NCBI GenBank assembly: GCA_024336345.1
Contig: JANFOG010000013.1
Location: 434,001-498,000 of the forward strand
Reading direction: 5' to 3'
From: Mariannaea sp. PMI_226
Taxonomy: Eukaryota > Ascomycota > Sordariomycetes > Hypocreales > Nectriaceae
DNA: 64,000 nucleotides
The position numbers and the translations under genes are program-made. Shown here in pieces: positions 42,314 to 54,803 of the stretch (positions within the stretch are counted from its first letter, which is position 1; each line of letters begins with the position of its first letter). The notes under the pieces were generated by a model. That model searched no databases. It saw only the letters and a program-made list of their open reading frames with translations, and was not told where the DNA came from.

Positions 42314-45300
42314 GGTGAAGGAAGGGAATAGTAATAATAAGTTCGGTAGTTATCGTCGAGATAGAGAGAGAAAGTAGAGATTGTGAAAGGTCTAGAAGAT
42401 CAACGTTAGCTAGGGATCATGAGAGATCACATCAGGGTGCGAGATGTGCATACAAAGAAGCCTGTGAAGTGTCACGGGATTGATGTTTGTACACTTAATC
42501 GAACCGCCAGTTGGGTGAAGGGTGTTTGAGTCGAAAGTGAAAGAGAAAACAACAGATGGTGTTGTTGTTGTTCGTAAGTAAGTTGGGAGTGAACAAGAGC
42601 GATAGGAAAGTAAGCTTGGAACCAGTCCAGCAGGAAACACAAAGAGTGAGAAACTAGGTAGGTAGCAAAGAATGGGGAAGAAGAAAGTAGATCAATGAAA
42701 ATACGGAACAGTTTGGCAGCTATATTATATCATGAACACCATTATTGTAGATACAAAAGAAATGAGGAAGAGGATGGGGGGTTTCTTTTCCATTGTTTCT
42801 CTGTGACAGGCTCTCGGATTCTTTAATAGCAATTTGGGCCCCATTGACCTTTGCAGAAAATCGCAACCAGGGACTAGGGTCAAGAATAAGCAGCAAAAGA
42901 GAGAGAAAAAAAAAGGTCACCGGCAAAAGAAACGATTGGTCCAGGACAGTTAATCCTGGTCACAACCTGTCAAGATGAGATGGGAACACAATAAGAAGGA
43001 CAATGAGGGGGGTAGCGGCCTACGATTCGTTGTTTCGAGTTGATGGGATTGGCGTTCAGGAGACACTGTAGGCCAATCAATTCTGTGGGAAGGCCTTGTG
43101 GTCGACAACGAATGGGAATTTGAACGCGCGAGGGATCGGGCGTTTCGTGGCGCGAGCCGCATCTTCTGAGACAAAGTCAAAAATGACACAGAGACAGAGC
43201 AGCATGCATACATGCATGAGGGTGGAAGAGAGAGACCAGCCCTCCGAAGGGGGGTCCTTCCAAGGTCACGGAGACGGTCGCCCCAAAGCGATTCGCACTG
43301 CTGCCCAGCGGTTACAACTGAGGACGAAGTATGGATTTGCACTCTCGAGACCCAATGAAGCAAACGGGGCATCGAATAACTACGAAACAAGCCCAAGACA
43401 CAGCTTTCTCTCTGACGCTGGGAACATCTCGAGACCAGGGGTGGAGGTGGCCAACGATTGGCTATGAGGGTCAAGGTACCAGTCGGGAGTCATGTTTCAG
43501 AGGGTCTCCCGGGTCTCTGGGGTCTGCCGGGTCTTTTTTGGGGTGGAGGGGAGGACTCTACATAGGGCGCTGGGCGGCAGGCGGGTAGGAGACGGTGTCT
43601 CAGAAACTGGAAATCCCCATCGCAGCGCCAAACGGAGCCGCCCACGTGGAGACTTGCCCTCCCCGGTGTCATTGAGACCTTTACCTTTGACACCTCAAAG
43701 AATTTGCAAGTGTTCCATTAGATGAAGGAAAGCAGAACCAATGCAGGGATCATACAGTACAGGTTTTCTCTGTGGCGATAGTTTCATTCATTATTGACAG
43801 CCCTTTTTGTCTCTGACAAGCTCTCAAGCATATAAGGAGTGATAAGATGTAATCTTCTTGCTTTTTAGCCTTGTAAGTCGAGCAGTGCGGAGAGGCTGGT
43901 AGCGATTCCGAGTCGTCCCAACAAGCAATACGTCCCCCCCATACAGTGGCCATCTGGCCAACACGTTCATCCCCAGATCAGCATCATATCATGACAACTC
44001 ATTCACCCGTTCCGTCCTCTTCTCTCCATCGCCTAACCTCCGATCGATCAAGTGGCTCGTGTTCGGATTAGGCGACCCTTTCGGTAGCCCAACGCACGTA
44101 TCTTTGTCCTTCACAACGGTGGGTGTCTCCGGTCGAGGCCCGTGATCTATCTCGGTCCTTTGGATACCTATCAACAACGAGGGAAAAAAAATTCAGATAG
44201 GGCAAAAAGAGAATCAAAGGGTTCATGGCCCTCTACCTAGAAGTGGCTGTGGTGCTATTTTGGTCCATTTAGTTCAGTCCTGACTTGGTCGGCGCGTAAC
44301 GTCTTGGTAGCAGAGGCTGCTCGGCGAAACTCGAGACCAGATGGCCTGGCCGCCTGAGCAGGCCGACCGAACGGTTGGTACAGTGATATATCTTTCCATA
44401 TCTTTTTTTTTTTCTTTTTGCATACCTACGTACTAATCCCACTTCAACCGAGGTACTCATCAAAGAAACTCAGTCACGTAACCAGAACTTCTTGTGTTTG
44501 GGCTCAACCAAAAGTGTGTCAACTGGGTGCAGGCAATATTCTGTATGATAAGAAAAAATGCACAGTAGCTCCAACGTCTCCGCATTGCTGGACGTGCATA
44601 GTTCGGTGCATCTCGTGCATCCTGATGTTACATTTCATGCGTGTCTGTATGTAAGTGTGTTCCAGGCTTTCTTATAAGCCACGCCACTATAGCCTTATCA
44701 CCTACGACAACATATGAATCCCCCACCTCCCCCTTCCAAAGTAGATGATCCATGTAGTGATTGCCCACCTTCTGCGCAGTCCGATCTGTGACGTCGCACT
44801 TAGTGTTGCTCTGCAGTGTTAGATATTTCGTCACGGTGCAAAGAGCCCCTTGTTCATGCAGACCTTCTGGTGACACGGTGTAGGGTAGCTTTGCGTGGGC
44901 ATTCCGACGCACAAACGCCTCATTCTTCGGTATCTACGTATGCCGGTCACTTATGCGGCCTCAGCGGCGCAAGTTAGAAATCGTGAAATGGTCAATCCTC
45001 TCGTGAAGTGCAATTTAAAGATGGTAGTCCAGTGGGTGACTTGTGTAAGGCTCCCAAGTCGTCCCATCCGTCACTTCGTACCTTTAGCCCAGGCTAATTC
45101 GCACTAATGCGCTTCCTACGTCAATCGTCATCAACAAAAGTGAATCTCTCTCCATTTACAAGAGATTCTGGAATCAAGCTGAGCTTCAGCCGTCAATTCG
45201 ACCGTGACCAGCTGAAAGCGGTATGTCCGGGCGTACAGCCCCAAGCCATGAGGCGAGTTGGTTTACACAAAAGGAGCTGGTGGATCGCTGCTAACAGAAG

Positions 45301-45559
45301 TGACAAACCTTTGTCTGAGCAACTATACATGGAGACAAGTACCTCCTTTTAGACAAGGTCAACTTTGCTCCCTCCCAACGACAAAATCTGATTGGTCATA
45401 GCTAAAAGCACCTCACAGCCTCAAAGCCGTCACGCTCTCGCAAACACAAAATCTCCTGTTCGTGCTCTCATTCTTTTCAATCCCACAATTCGCTCAAACG
45501 CTCAACTTGCAACACCCCGACCGCATCTCCCAAGGCTCCTGCACGTAAAAATCGAAACA
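42314..45559. other. Long spacer without a recognisable gene
   Basis: 3.2 kb between the divergently transcribed membrane-protein and SERF genes. Overlapping frames at 42950-43730 on both strands are repetitive in composition and not protein-like. T-rich run at 44402-44418. No RNA gene or transposon was recognised. It may hold long regulatory leaders of the flanking genes. Confidence 0.5.
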
Positions 45560-45958
45560 ATGGCTCGAGGAAACCAGCGCGACAAGGCCCGTGAGGCCAA
45601 CCTCAAGAAGCAAGCCGCCCAGGTTCGTCTCTCAACTCTCTCTTTCTCGCCCCCAACGGTCGCTGTTTCTCGAGGAGCGTCCCTTTCTTGCGGCCAGACC
45701 CAGTAGGCTAACCCGATGGTTCCTTTCGGCGGTTACAGAAGAAGGGTAACTCGCAATCTGGCTACGAAATGCAGAAGTCCAAGGAGGCGGCCGCTGACAT
45801 CATGCGCAAGAAGCAAGCTGCTGGTGAGCATTCCCTTCTTCCCCCTTTCTCGCCTCCTCCGGGATTTTCGGGCATGAACGAATTGCAGCTGACATGTTAA
45901 TCACCATACAATAGCTGAGGCTCGAAAGGCCGCCGGTGACCAGCCCCAGAACAAATAG
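45560..45958 (+). CDS. SERF/4F5-family small basic protein
   Basis: Three small exons, 45560-45622, 45739-45823 and 45915-45958 (introns 116 and 91 nt), give 63 residues. The N-terminus MARGNQRDKAREANLKKQAA is a clear match to the 4F5/SERF family, whose members start with a MxRGNQRxxAR element and are highly charged. The rest (KKGNSQSGYEM, EAAADIMRKKQAAAE) is Lys/Ala-rich and probably helical. Homologues modulate protein aggregation and bind nucleic acids. The gene is easy to miss because its longest open stretch is only 28 codons. The splice signals (GTTCGT...ACAG and GTGAGC...ATAG) are weak at the first donor but restore one frame exactly. Confidence 0.9.
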
Positions 45959-46580
45959 ACCGGTCGTAATCGGATTCGCCACATAGCCACTTCCTGACCC
46001 CGTACCTTTTTGATCAATAATGCCACGATATGCTGGCTGGAATAGGACGGACGAGATGGAAGACGTGATACGGCGCAAGTCAGTACGGTCATGACTTATA
46101 CGATGAATACCCGGAGTTCAGTTTTATTAGGATATAACAAGGCGAAGCGGTGTACTGGATCGATCCCTACTTTGGGGAAATTTAAATATTCTGCTTCAAA
46201 GCACTTCTCACGATGCTCATTGTTCTTGATAACATTGGTCCGTATTTTTTACTTTTTGTGTTTCGGTGTGGACCGTTACGAACCCCTATATTCTCCATTG
46301 CATGTCCCATGTAAGTACGGAAACGATTATTTCAGAGCGCATATTTTTTTGTCCTTCTTTTTGAAAAAAAGTGGAATCATCATTAAATTTCTTGGAAACT
46401 ATACGAGCCTATTTGCACCTTCATACCGGTGAAGTGTGTGAACCAGAGCCCTCCAGGGTACCACGTAAGCTACCAAATGAAATGAACCAAAATCCTCTAG
46501 GCTTCTTGAATCGAATATGCAACGCCTACACTCTTACATCCTCTACAAAACCTATTCTACAGCTGTTTGCCAGCTTATGT
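45959..46580. terminator. Convergent 3' region of SERF and cupredoxin genes
   Basis: 622 bp between facing stop codons. AT-rich sequence at 46170-46400 fits 3' UTR and polyadenylation signals. No coding frame is supported. Confidence 0.5.
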
Positions 46581-47657
46581 TCACATAGTGGCCATGTCCA
46601 TGGGGAGAGCGCCTATTATCGGTGTTAGCAAGAAAGCTACCCGCTCATGGGCTGAAAGTAAACCTACCAGGCATGCCACCAAAGGCACCAACACCCTGTG
46701 CGGCAGCAGGGAATGATCCAGATGAGCAAACGGCAACGCAAATACAGCTTCCATCGCTGCCAACAACACCCTTGCCAGGAACGACTCCGTTGGTGTCCTG
46801 GGGTGGTGGGGGAGCGTTGACGACGGTGGACGCAGCAGGAGGAGGAGCTTGGTTGACTTGGGTGGCGGATGGGTTGGTGATGGGAGTGTCCGAGCCACTG
46901 CCCTTCTGCTTGATGGCGAGGGCCTGGAAATCGGCTTGGGTCTTTTCCTGTGTGGGGTTGATCGAGAAGACCATGCCCTTACCACAATGGCCGTTCTGTC
47001 GGCAGTAGAACCCTGTTTGTCTGGTTAGGATTTTATCCAGAAAGGTGTGTTGCGTTATGCTCAAAGGAGAGACGACTTACAAAGGGGAGTATCGACCATA
47101 ACTTGCATGGCGACCTGAGGAGGGGGAGACACGGTGTTGTTGGGGTTGGGCATGAAACCAGAGTCCATGCCTCCAGCAAGAGGATCACAAGGAGTGTTGA
47201 AAGCGGACTGAGTGACGGTATGGTTCTGGGAGAGGAACTCGAAAACAACGGTATCTCCGATAGGGATATTGTTGAGCTGATCTGGCGAGTAAGCCAGACC
47301 TCCAGGACCACCAACAGTAACGGTATGACTGGCCGCGGCAGCAGCTTCTGTGGCAGTGGCAGCTCCGGCGGTGACAGTCTGCGTAACGGTGACCTTCTCG
47401 TTGATAGTGGTGGTCTGGGCTCCGTTACCCTCGTTGACCCAGATGATGATGACGGAGGTCTTGGAGCCGCTCCTCAACTTGTAATCCTTGCCGTTCTTCA
47501 GCTTATTCAAGTCAAGTTCAATTTCCTCTGCATCCTTGTTCTGTCCCCTGTGACCGTCTCGTCGACTCGGCCAATAGTTGACAGGCTCACCAACGGAGAG
47601 GGCGTTGGACAAAGGGGCCAGGGCGCAGGCGAGGGCTAGAGTAGCGAAGTACTTCAT
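46581..47657 (-). CDS. Secreted cupredoxin-domain protein
   Basis: Exons 47657-47081, 47012-46668 and 46612-46581 (introns 68 and 55 nt) give 317 residues. A signal peptide, MKYFATLALACALAPLSNA, precedes a short Lys/Asp-rich region and an alanine/threonine-rich linker. The cupredoxin domain includes IPIGDTVVFEFLSQNHTVTQ, then NTPCDP. After the first splice it continues WFYCRQNGHCGKGMVFSIN. Ligand-type residues are visible: His in NHT, Cys in the FYC segment, His in GHC and Met in GM. That order is the pattern of fungal extracellular serine-rich cupredoxins. The C-terminal part is Ala/Pro/Ser-rich without a clear GPI signal. It is probably secreted or wall-associated; copper binding is inferred. 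The tiny third exon (10 codons) is the least certain part. Confidence 0.85.
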
Positions 47658-49505
47658 CTTGATAAGAGGTATGAAGGTTATATATATATATATAAAGAGA
47701 AGGGTGGCAAAGAGGGCAGAATGTTCCTTGAAAGATAATGAGATAAAAGATTAAATCGACCTAGCGATTGGGGGCTCAAAGAGTCGAGGGCCTGCTCGTG
47801 AAGAAGAAGAAGAAGCAAGAAGGAAAGTTGAAGAAGCAAAAGAGCGAAAAGCGACAGAGAAGTTGTTGGCAGAGATAGCTGAGACAAAATCCTTCCTTTG
47901 AGGAGGGGGGGCGAACAACTTATATCCATCATCTCTGTCAATTCGGCGATCTAGCCGGTCCTGGAGTCGGCTTCGTAGACATCCGCAGGAAACATCCATG
48001 TTGCGAAACCAATTGACATGGCGACCCTTACAGTGCCTCCCTCCGTGTTGCCTTTCGGCTACGTGAGGCCCGAACCAAGGGCGTTGCGCTGTGACCTTTC
48101 AGGATCGTGGGAGAAGCGACTGTGACAGAATCGTCTCGGGTCGTGTTTGGAGTGTTCGTAGCTTGCTCGAGATCCCTGTCAAGCAGACCCGGAAGCGGTA
48201 TAAACGCCAAAACCTGTTGCATCAGAGGGGAGCAGGCCCATTGACAAGTTTGGCCATGACAAATGCGCTACGCACACTACTACCTTACCTTAATCACTAA
48301 ACATAGGTAGGGGTATGTACCTTTAAGCTGTTTTCACCCTGGCTATAGAGCTATACTGTAGAGTCTTCTAGAGCGCGAGATGCGCCATGGCGACGCTTGT
48401 ACCACACGTTGGTGGTGGCCCGCAGAGAAAAGAGCTGGGGGTGGGTGCATTGGGCGCCCCAGAGCCGAGCGCTTCATGAGCCCGTTAGAGTCACATCGGG
48501 CCAGTGGTCGCAACCGTCGCAACCATCGCAACCAAAGAAGCTATAGCCATCAAAAAGTTTTGGTATGTTCGGCCACGAGGTTGGGAACAGCGACTCAAGG
48601 TCTTGGCATCCACCCTCATCTATCTTACCTACATAAACTACCTTACTCCGCCGGTAGTACAACCCATAGCACACTAGATTAGCTCAAACAAAACGTAGGT
48701 CCGGAGTAACATTGCCACGATTGTGAAACCTCATCGCCAAGGAAGTCGGTTGCCATAGAGTTTGGACCAGGAGAGTCGCAATCAAGAGAGGGAGAGCCTG
48801 TCTATACTAGCATTGCATAAGAACGCAATCGAGAAGATAGTGGGCATCGATATTTATCCCGTATTGCCGTCTTATGCTGCATACTGTTCCAATAGCAGTC
48901 CCTGTTATCAGTTTCTTTTATTTATTTATTTTTATTTCGTTTTCTCTCCCTCATTTCTCCAATGTAGTGACTTTGTTCCAAGAAGGAGCAAAACTCCCCA
49001 GTCATTCGCAACAGGCCCATTTCCACGGCTTTTTTAATAATTTCCATTGCCTTTGTCTGTTTCTCGTTTCAAGCTCAATTGAATTTTCTAAATAATCGTA
49101 ATATTCCTCTCTTTCTCTCTTCCTTTTCCGTGGTGCATCTTATCCTGAGTTGGCGTTGCAGGGTTTGTTCTCAGATCTGAAACAAATCCCCATCATCCCC
49201 TTGAACCAAGCACAGTTAGACTGCCCAACTTCCATTTATTGAAAGGGGGCCAGAGCACTCCAGCAGGATAGAGCTCTGGTTTCGCGCTTGCTGTCCGCGG
49301 ATGGTCTTTCTGTCGCTTGACAATTTAGCGCACCAAGTTGGCAAGAATAATTAGTGTCGTCGAGTCAGTCACCTGCGACACATCACGTCGCAGCTCTGAT
49401 TTCGGCTCAGATCGAATAGAAACCCCCTTCAACGTCAGCTGGCGGATCTTTTTCATCCGATGCTCAGCCCCAATCAACACGTCGCAATTCTACGGTTTCT
49501 CGGCA
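47658..49505. other. Cupredoxin promoter and SMN 3' flank
   Basis: 1.85 kb with no supportable gene. CT/GA-rich and TA-rich leaders sit just upstream of the cupredoxin start. A region near 48506-48533 has three copies of CAACCGTCG/CAACCATCG-type triplet-spaced repeats. T-rich tracts at 48915-48950 lie toward the SMN side. Confidence 0.5.
47679..47694. repeat. (TA)8 microsatellite in the cupredoxin leader
   Basis: Perfect TA repeat about 22 bp upstream of the cupredoxin start codon. Confidence 0.85.
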
Positions 49506-50217
49506 TTACTGTCCCTGTTGTGCCTGCTGCTGGCCTTCGAAGAGACCTGTGTAGTAACCGGCATAGTACCACGACATCAAAAGTTTCTTCAAGTTCTCAT
49601 CTTGCACTGTAAAAATACCAACATCAGCTATCTTCATGGTGCCTGCGATTGTCAACGAAAGGGATGACCAAGGTTTCAACTCACCAGACCCGAGGACTGC
49701 TTGCACAGGGAAAGCACCTAGACCAGCCGTAGATCCCTTGTTTGGAGGCCCATCATGTGCGGCCTTTGAATCCTGATCTGCATTAGCCATTGTCGTCAGG
49801 AACCCGTGAGTTGATCGTGTTTGATCAGCCACGGCCGCCAAGAGAGAGGAAACGTACCTCTTGATTCACATCTTCAGCATCGGCCATCTCACCGTCGTCC
49901 ATGGCTTCTGCGGGCTGAGGACCTGCTTTATCCGGCCTTTCTGACGTTCTGTTGGGTCAATACATGTTTCCTTGTGTCATTTGCAACATCTGCGACGGAA
50001 CTAACTTGACCCTAGGTTCCACGTCTCTAACGCTTCCTCCCTTCGCATGGATGCTATGGTATTTCTAACCTTCGTTAGTGAGGGGTTCTTTTCAGTGAGA
50101 GGGTGCAAAGGAAGTAAACACCTTATATTCGGCCAAGGCCTCGTTCCAAGAGTCGATGAGAGCCGAGTCGTCCCATACTTCCTCGTGACTAAGTTCTTTC
50201 GTGTTTCCACCCATCAT
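49506..50217 (-). CDS. SMN1: Survival motor neuron (SMN) orthologue
   Basis: Five short exons, 50217-50122, 50064-50006, 49948-49858, 49772-49685 and 49606-49506 (introns 57, 57, 85, 78 nt), give 144 residues. Exon 1 encodes the Gemin2-binding helix (EEVWDDSALIDSWNEALAEY), continued as KKYHSIHAKGG. The last exon holds the YG-box oligomerisation helix (LLMSWYYAGYYTGLFEGQ). The middle is short and acidic (DDGEMADAEDVNQE), with no Tudor domain, as in fission yeast Smn1. The SMN complex loads Sm proteins onto spliceosomal snRNAs. The gene is nearly invisible to simple ORF scanning since no exon exceeds 34 codons. The junction of exons 2 and 3 (GTTAGT...ACAG) is the least certain; all joins keep the frame. 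It is divergent from NOP15. Confidence 0.88.
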
Positions 50218-50639
50218 GGATCTTTTTTTTTAGAGTTGATATCTTGGCACGTTGGAGAGTTGTTTTGTTTGCTACGGACAAGCTTTTGACGCAGATTCCG
50301 TCAACAGACTGATGGGAATACGTGTTAGTGATGGATCCTCGTTCTCAATGTCCTGGCAGCTCGAGGTGAAGGGTGCCCTCGTAGGTATGTAAGACAAAAG
50401 GCGGCCCGAGCAGCAACTGGAGCTTTTTTAGTGGGCCTAGAGTTCTGCCCAGAATCACTCCAGCATGTTGAAGGGAATCTCTCCCCCACTACACTGGCAG
50501 ATAAACTGATAGCGGGCGTCTCACCGCCCAAATCTCTGGTGTGGCAGAATCCTGTCCCAAATTTTTTTTCCATACCCACGCTACCCGTCGCTTTCGTAGG
50601 CGCAGAGCTTTTGCATACTACACTACAGCAATCGACACA
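50218..50639. promoter_or_regulatory. Shared SMN/NOP15 promoter
   Basis: 422 bp between divergent starts. A T9 tract at 50222-50230 lies immediately upstream of the SMN start. The arrangement suggests joint control of two RNA-processing genes, an inference. Confidence 0.55.
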
Positions 50640-51874
50640 ATGGCACCCGAACTAAGAAAAAGAAAGTGTAAGTATTTAAAAGGGCGATATTTTGACTCAA
50701 TCTAACTCTTCATAGCTTTGACTGAGGTCAAGAAGCCTAATGGCACCCCGAAAGCCGACAAGCCAGCCACCAAGGGCAAGCGCAAAGGTGAGGCTACTCA
50801 ATCTCTGAATGATACATTTGCCATGCTAACAACGAGCCAATAGCCCCCGAGGAAGCATCCCCTGTGTCGCTGAAGAAGCAGAAGTCCGTCAAGAAGACTG
50901 CCGTCCAAGAAAAGCCCGCGAAAAAGCCCGCGCCAAAGACGAAGAAATCCAAGGTCGCTGAGGAGGAGGCTGCTGCCGAGGACACCATTGACATTCCCGA
51001 TGTTTCCGACGACGAGGAGGATGAGGAGGAGAGCAAGGGCGTGCAGCTCCTTGTAAACGAGCTGGACTCTGGCGATGAGGACATCACCGAGGGAGACAAC
51101 GTCTTCCAAGAAGGTCAGGATGTCGGCAAAATCCCTGAGGTGTCCAAGGAGGTTGAAGAGGCTGCAAAGGCTTCTAATGGTGAGCCTGGAGTCGTATACG
51201 TTGGTCGCGTTCCCCACGGTTTCTACGAGTTCGAAATGCGATCGTACTTTGAGCAGTTCGGTCCCATCAACAAGCTGCGATTATCGCGAAACAAGAAGAC
51301 CGGTGCTAGCAAGCACTTCGCCTTCGTCGAGTTCGCTGAGGCATCTACCGCTGAGATCGTCGCCAAGACCATGAACAACTACCTTCTCTTTGGACACATC
51401 TTGAAGTGCCATGTCATTCCTAAGGACCAGGTTCGCGAGGATTTGTTCAAGGGCGCCAACCGACGATTCAAGCCGATCCCCTGGAACAAGATGGCTGGAA
51501 CGGCCCTAGCCAAGCCTCGTACAGAGTCCGCCTGGGAGGAGAAGGTCTCGAGGGAGAAGAGCAAGCGTGCCAAGAAGGCTGCCAAGCTCAAGGAGATTGG
51601 TTACGATTTTGAAATGCCTGATATCAAAGACGTGCCAGCTCCTGCCGCTGTTGAGGCTGGTGAGACTGAGGTCAAGGCTATTGAGGCCGCACCAGTTGAA
51701 GAGGAGACCAAGGAGGCTGAGAAGCCAGTTGAGGTTGAAGAAGCTCAACCAGAGCCTGAGGCTGAGGAGGAAGCCGAGACTGAGGTCAAGAAGCCCAAAA
51801 CTAAGGCTGCACCAAAGGCCAAGGCCGCCAAGGGAAAGGCAGCAAAGGGCAAGGCTCGCAAGGCGAAGGCTTAA
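50640..51874 (+). CDS. NOP15: Nop15-like nucleolar RRM protein
   Basis: Exons 50640-50667, 50716-50787 and 50844-51874 (introns 48 and 56 nt) give 376 residues. The N-terminus MAPELRKRKSLTEVKKPNG and following Lys-rich and acidic stretches resemble nucleolar localisation regions. One RRM spans about 150-227, with RNP2 VVYVGRVP and RNP1-type KHFAFVEF. It is followed by HVIPKDQVREDLFKG and a conserved-looking FKPIPWNKMAG segment, typical of Nop15 and its animal counterpart NIFK. The C-terminal about 110 residues are Glu/Ala/Lys repeats. Nop15 acts in the nucleolus in 60S ribosome maturation (ITS2 processing). Exon 1 is only 28 nt. Splice signals (GTAAGT...ATAG, GTGAGG...ATAG) are good. Confidence 0.9.
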
Positions 51875-53000
51875 TTGGGGGTTTAATATTGTTGGAATCT
51901 ACACTCTACAGCGATCAATGAGAAGGGTAAAAAGTTTCATGACGAAGTTTGGCGTTTAGTGTTATCAATAGAAAATATTCACAGAAACACTCTTCGTGGT
52001 TTTTTTTTGTCTCGTCCAGAGTGACTGGAAACTTCAGATTGGCATGTACGCACATAAGCGAACCCATAGCACTCATGAACCATATTGGTGAGCAAGCAAC
52101 GGGATTATGAAAGGCATTATACTCTACTTCGCGCAATATTGTGAAAAAGCCACAGAGAGAATGGCTTGTTCTTATAAGATGCATGGCGAAGGGTGATGTA
52201 AGATGAAGAAGAAAAGAAGAAAAAAGTTCCAAATGGGTCCGGCACTGTCGTGGTTTTGATATGGAGAGGGCGAAAATACATCGATGACTAAGCGGGCTAT
52301 CTCCACCAAGGCACTTAATGGGGATACGAGAGACCGGAAGCAAATACGAGTCACTGAAACTAGCTACTAAACCAGTGAGAGATTTCTTTTGTTTTATTGT
52401 TAGTTTCATTTTGGATTCTATGAGAGAGTCGTAAGATGCATTGCCGAAGAAATAAATATCGTGCGAGGTGCTGGGGCTTACAGAGGTCGTCGTCGTCAGC
52501 ATAGGCTCTGCTCACTGTCTTTCATTGGATGTGGACGAGACATGGACATCAACATGATGCTAAACAGAGTATCACATTGAGTCAAGCCAACTCTGAGGGT
52601 TCAATTCGATTTTCTTCATCCATATTGATATATATATCAACTACCATTTTTGTCCGCTGAAACCATTTTATCGAACGAATACGTTGCCTAATCCGGACAA
52701 GTCTCATGTCAACCGCCAAAACCGTTTTCTAGGTTCTAGCGTTTACAAAGCCCTGAGTCCCAGGGACCAGGACCACTGGAGCTCGCTAAATTCCACCCGC
52801 TCTCAGCCTTCCGTTTCCGCCAGCTTCAGCTGACGTGGTAGACTCCAGAGTCCCCGTCCCATCCCATCTCAGTCCCTCGACGTGCCAAATCCCCATCTCA
52901 CCAACACCACGCGCGCGCGGAAATCAAGAGACTCGACTTCCTCGATTCTAACCGCCGCTGCACCCCTCGACGCTGTTGTACAGCGCATCCATTCATTACA
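51875..53000. other. NOP15 3' flank and RUD3 promoter
   Basis: 1.1 kb. A 195-codon antisense frame at 51915-52502 is open but has an unlikely composition and is not called. The last 200 bp are C-rich and fit a fungal core promoter and leader. Confidence 0.5.
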
Positions 53001-54803
53001 ATGTCCTCCGCCGCCGTCGCAGACCCGACCCAGGCGTCGAATTCAGGTGCGAAAAAGACCCCTCCGCTCCATATTACTTGGGAACACCAAGGAACGTGTC
53101 CTGATGGGCTATGTCTGACATATGCGCAGGGTCCTCCAAGAAGAAGAACAATAAGAAGAAGAAGAACGCAGGCAAGAATAAAGATGCCGGCAACGGCGAT
53201 GGCAAGCAAGAATCCGAAAATATTGACCTCGATGGCGATACTACCCAGACGGTGCGTGTCCATCACATTGGGAACATGCATCCCCTCGGGCTAACGACAA
53301 TGTTGCAGGACGCTCCCGATGCCGACGAAACACCCATTACTGAAAGCAATGGCCACGCGATCGAGCCGAAGAGCAACGGCCTACCAGTACCGACAAACGA
53401 TGGCGAAAAGACAGACGACTCAGATACCTCAGCTAAGCTCGAAGCCATGAGCAAAGAACGAGAAGCCCTTCGGGCTGAGGTCGAACAACTTCGAAAGCAA
53501 CTCGAGAGCATCCAGGAGTCTCACTCCAGCGAAGTTACACAGCTCCAATCAGAACTGGAAGAGACCAACATTGCCAAAGAGAACGCCGAGGAGCAGTACC
53601 AGGTCCTCCTCGGCCGAGTAGAAAAGATTAAAGAGACACTGAGCGACAGGTTACGGCGAGACAAAGCAGAGCTGGAGGAGGCCAAGGAGAGAATAGAAGA
53701 ACTCGAAGCCCAGAACGATGAGCTGCAAAATGCCGCCCAGTCATCGGGCGATGACGTCCACAAACTCAAGGAGGATTTACAAGATGCAACACGAGAACTC
53801 AACACACTCCGGAGCCGCAACAACCTATCGCAGCAAAACTGGCAAAAGGAAAAGAAGGAGCTGGTCCGAGCAGTACAACATCTCAAGGAGGAAATGGAAA
53901 CTACTGCCAATGCAATGGGCGAATGGGAAGTTATTGCCATGGAGGAGCGATCTATCAAGGAGACACTTGCAGATAAGGTCTCTGAGCTAGAGGAGCAAAT
54001 TGCCACTTTGAGACAGGGATATGAGAGTGCTGCTGCTGAGAGGGATAGCCAGACAACGCTCATCGATAACCTCCAGAATGCTCTCCGCGAGATCCAAGAC
54101 GCTCGCAAGAGGGAGCTTCGTGAGATGGTCGAGACGACTGAGGAACAAGTCCAGGGTCTAAAGAAGCTGGTTCAAGAGGCCGACGCTCGCGCCACGGACG
54201 CCGAGGCGGCTAAGGCATCTTTGACTCAGGAGCTCGAGCGGACGGCACCGTTTGAAAAGGAAGTTAAGGAAAAGAACCTTCTAATTGGCAAGTTGAGGCA
54301 TGAGGCCATCGTTCTCAACGAACACCTCACCAAGGCCCTCCGATATCTCAAGAAGACAAAACCAGAGGACAATGTAGACAGGTTGGTGAATCCCAATTCC
54401 AGCATTCATACTTGCAGTTTGCTAACTTCATCCTAGACAAATCGTCACAAACCATCTCCTTCATTTCCTTACTCTAGACCGAGGCGACGTCAAGCGTTTC
54501 CAGGTCCTTCAAGTCATGGCTGGTTACCTCAACTGGACTGATGAGCAGCGCGAACAGGCCGGACTCGCGCGTCCAGGCACATCCACTAATAATCTTCGTG
54601 TTCCTTTGTCTCCCTTCCACCGCACACCCAGTTCTCCATCCCTTAGTGCTGACGTCTTCTCTGAGCCTACTTCAGCCAAAGACAAGGAATCACTTTCCGA
54701 CTTGTGGGCCAGCTTCCTTGAACGCAGTGCGCAAGAAGGTGCTGGCGAAGTTGCTTCTAGAAATAATAGTACGAGCAGCGCACCGGGTCCTAGCGGCAGA
54801 TGA
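53001..54803 (+). CDS. RUD3: Rud3-like Golgi coiled-coil protein with GRAB-type domain
   Basis: Exons 53001-53046, 53130-53251, 53309-54381 and 54437-54803 give 535 residues. A Lys-rich N-terminal patch (SSKKKNNKKKKNAGKNK) is followed by a long coiled coil from about residue 100 to 400. The C-terminal element runs LIGKLRHEAIVLNEHLTKAL, then RQIVTNHLLHFLTLDRGD and VLQVMAGYLNWTDEQREQAG. It matches the GRIP-related Arf-binding (GRAB) region of Rud3/GMAP-210, which recruits the protein to cis-Golgi membranes through Arf1. A Ser/Pro-rich tail follows. The 57-nt second intron (GTGCGT...GCAG) is a multiple of three and leaves an open frame if retained. Family placement against the Imh1 golgins rests on the GRAB-like rather than GRIP sequence. 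Confidence 0.85.

Noticed and set aside
43096..43725. Overlapping frames in the 42.3-45.6 kb spacer
   Set aside because: Open on both strands with no protein-like features; probably chance.
51915..52502. 195-codon minus-strand frame downstream of NOP15
   Set aside because: Composition is not protein-like, no motif is seen, and it lies in the expected 3' UTR and spacer.
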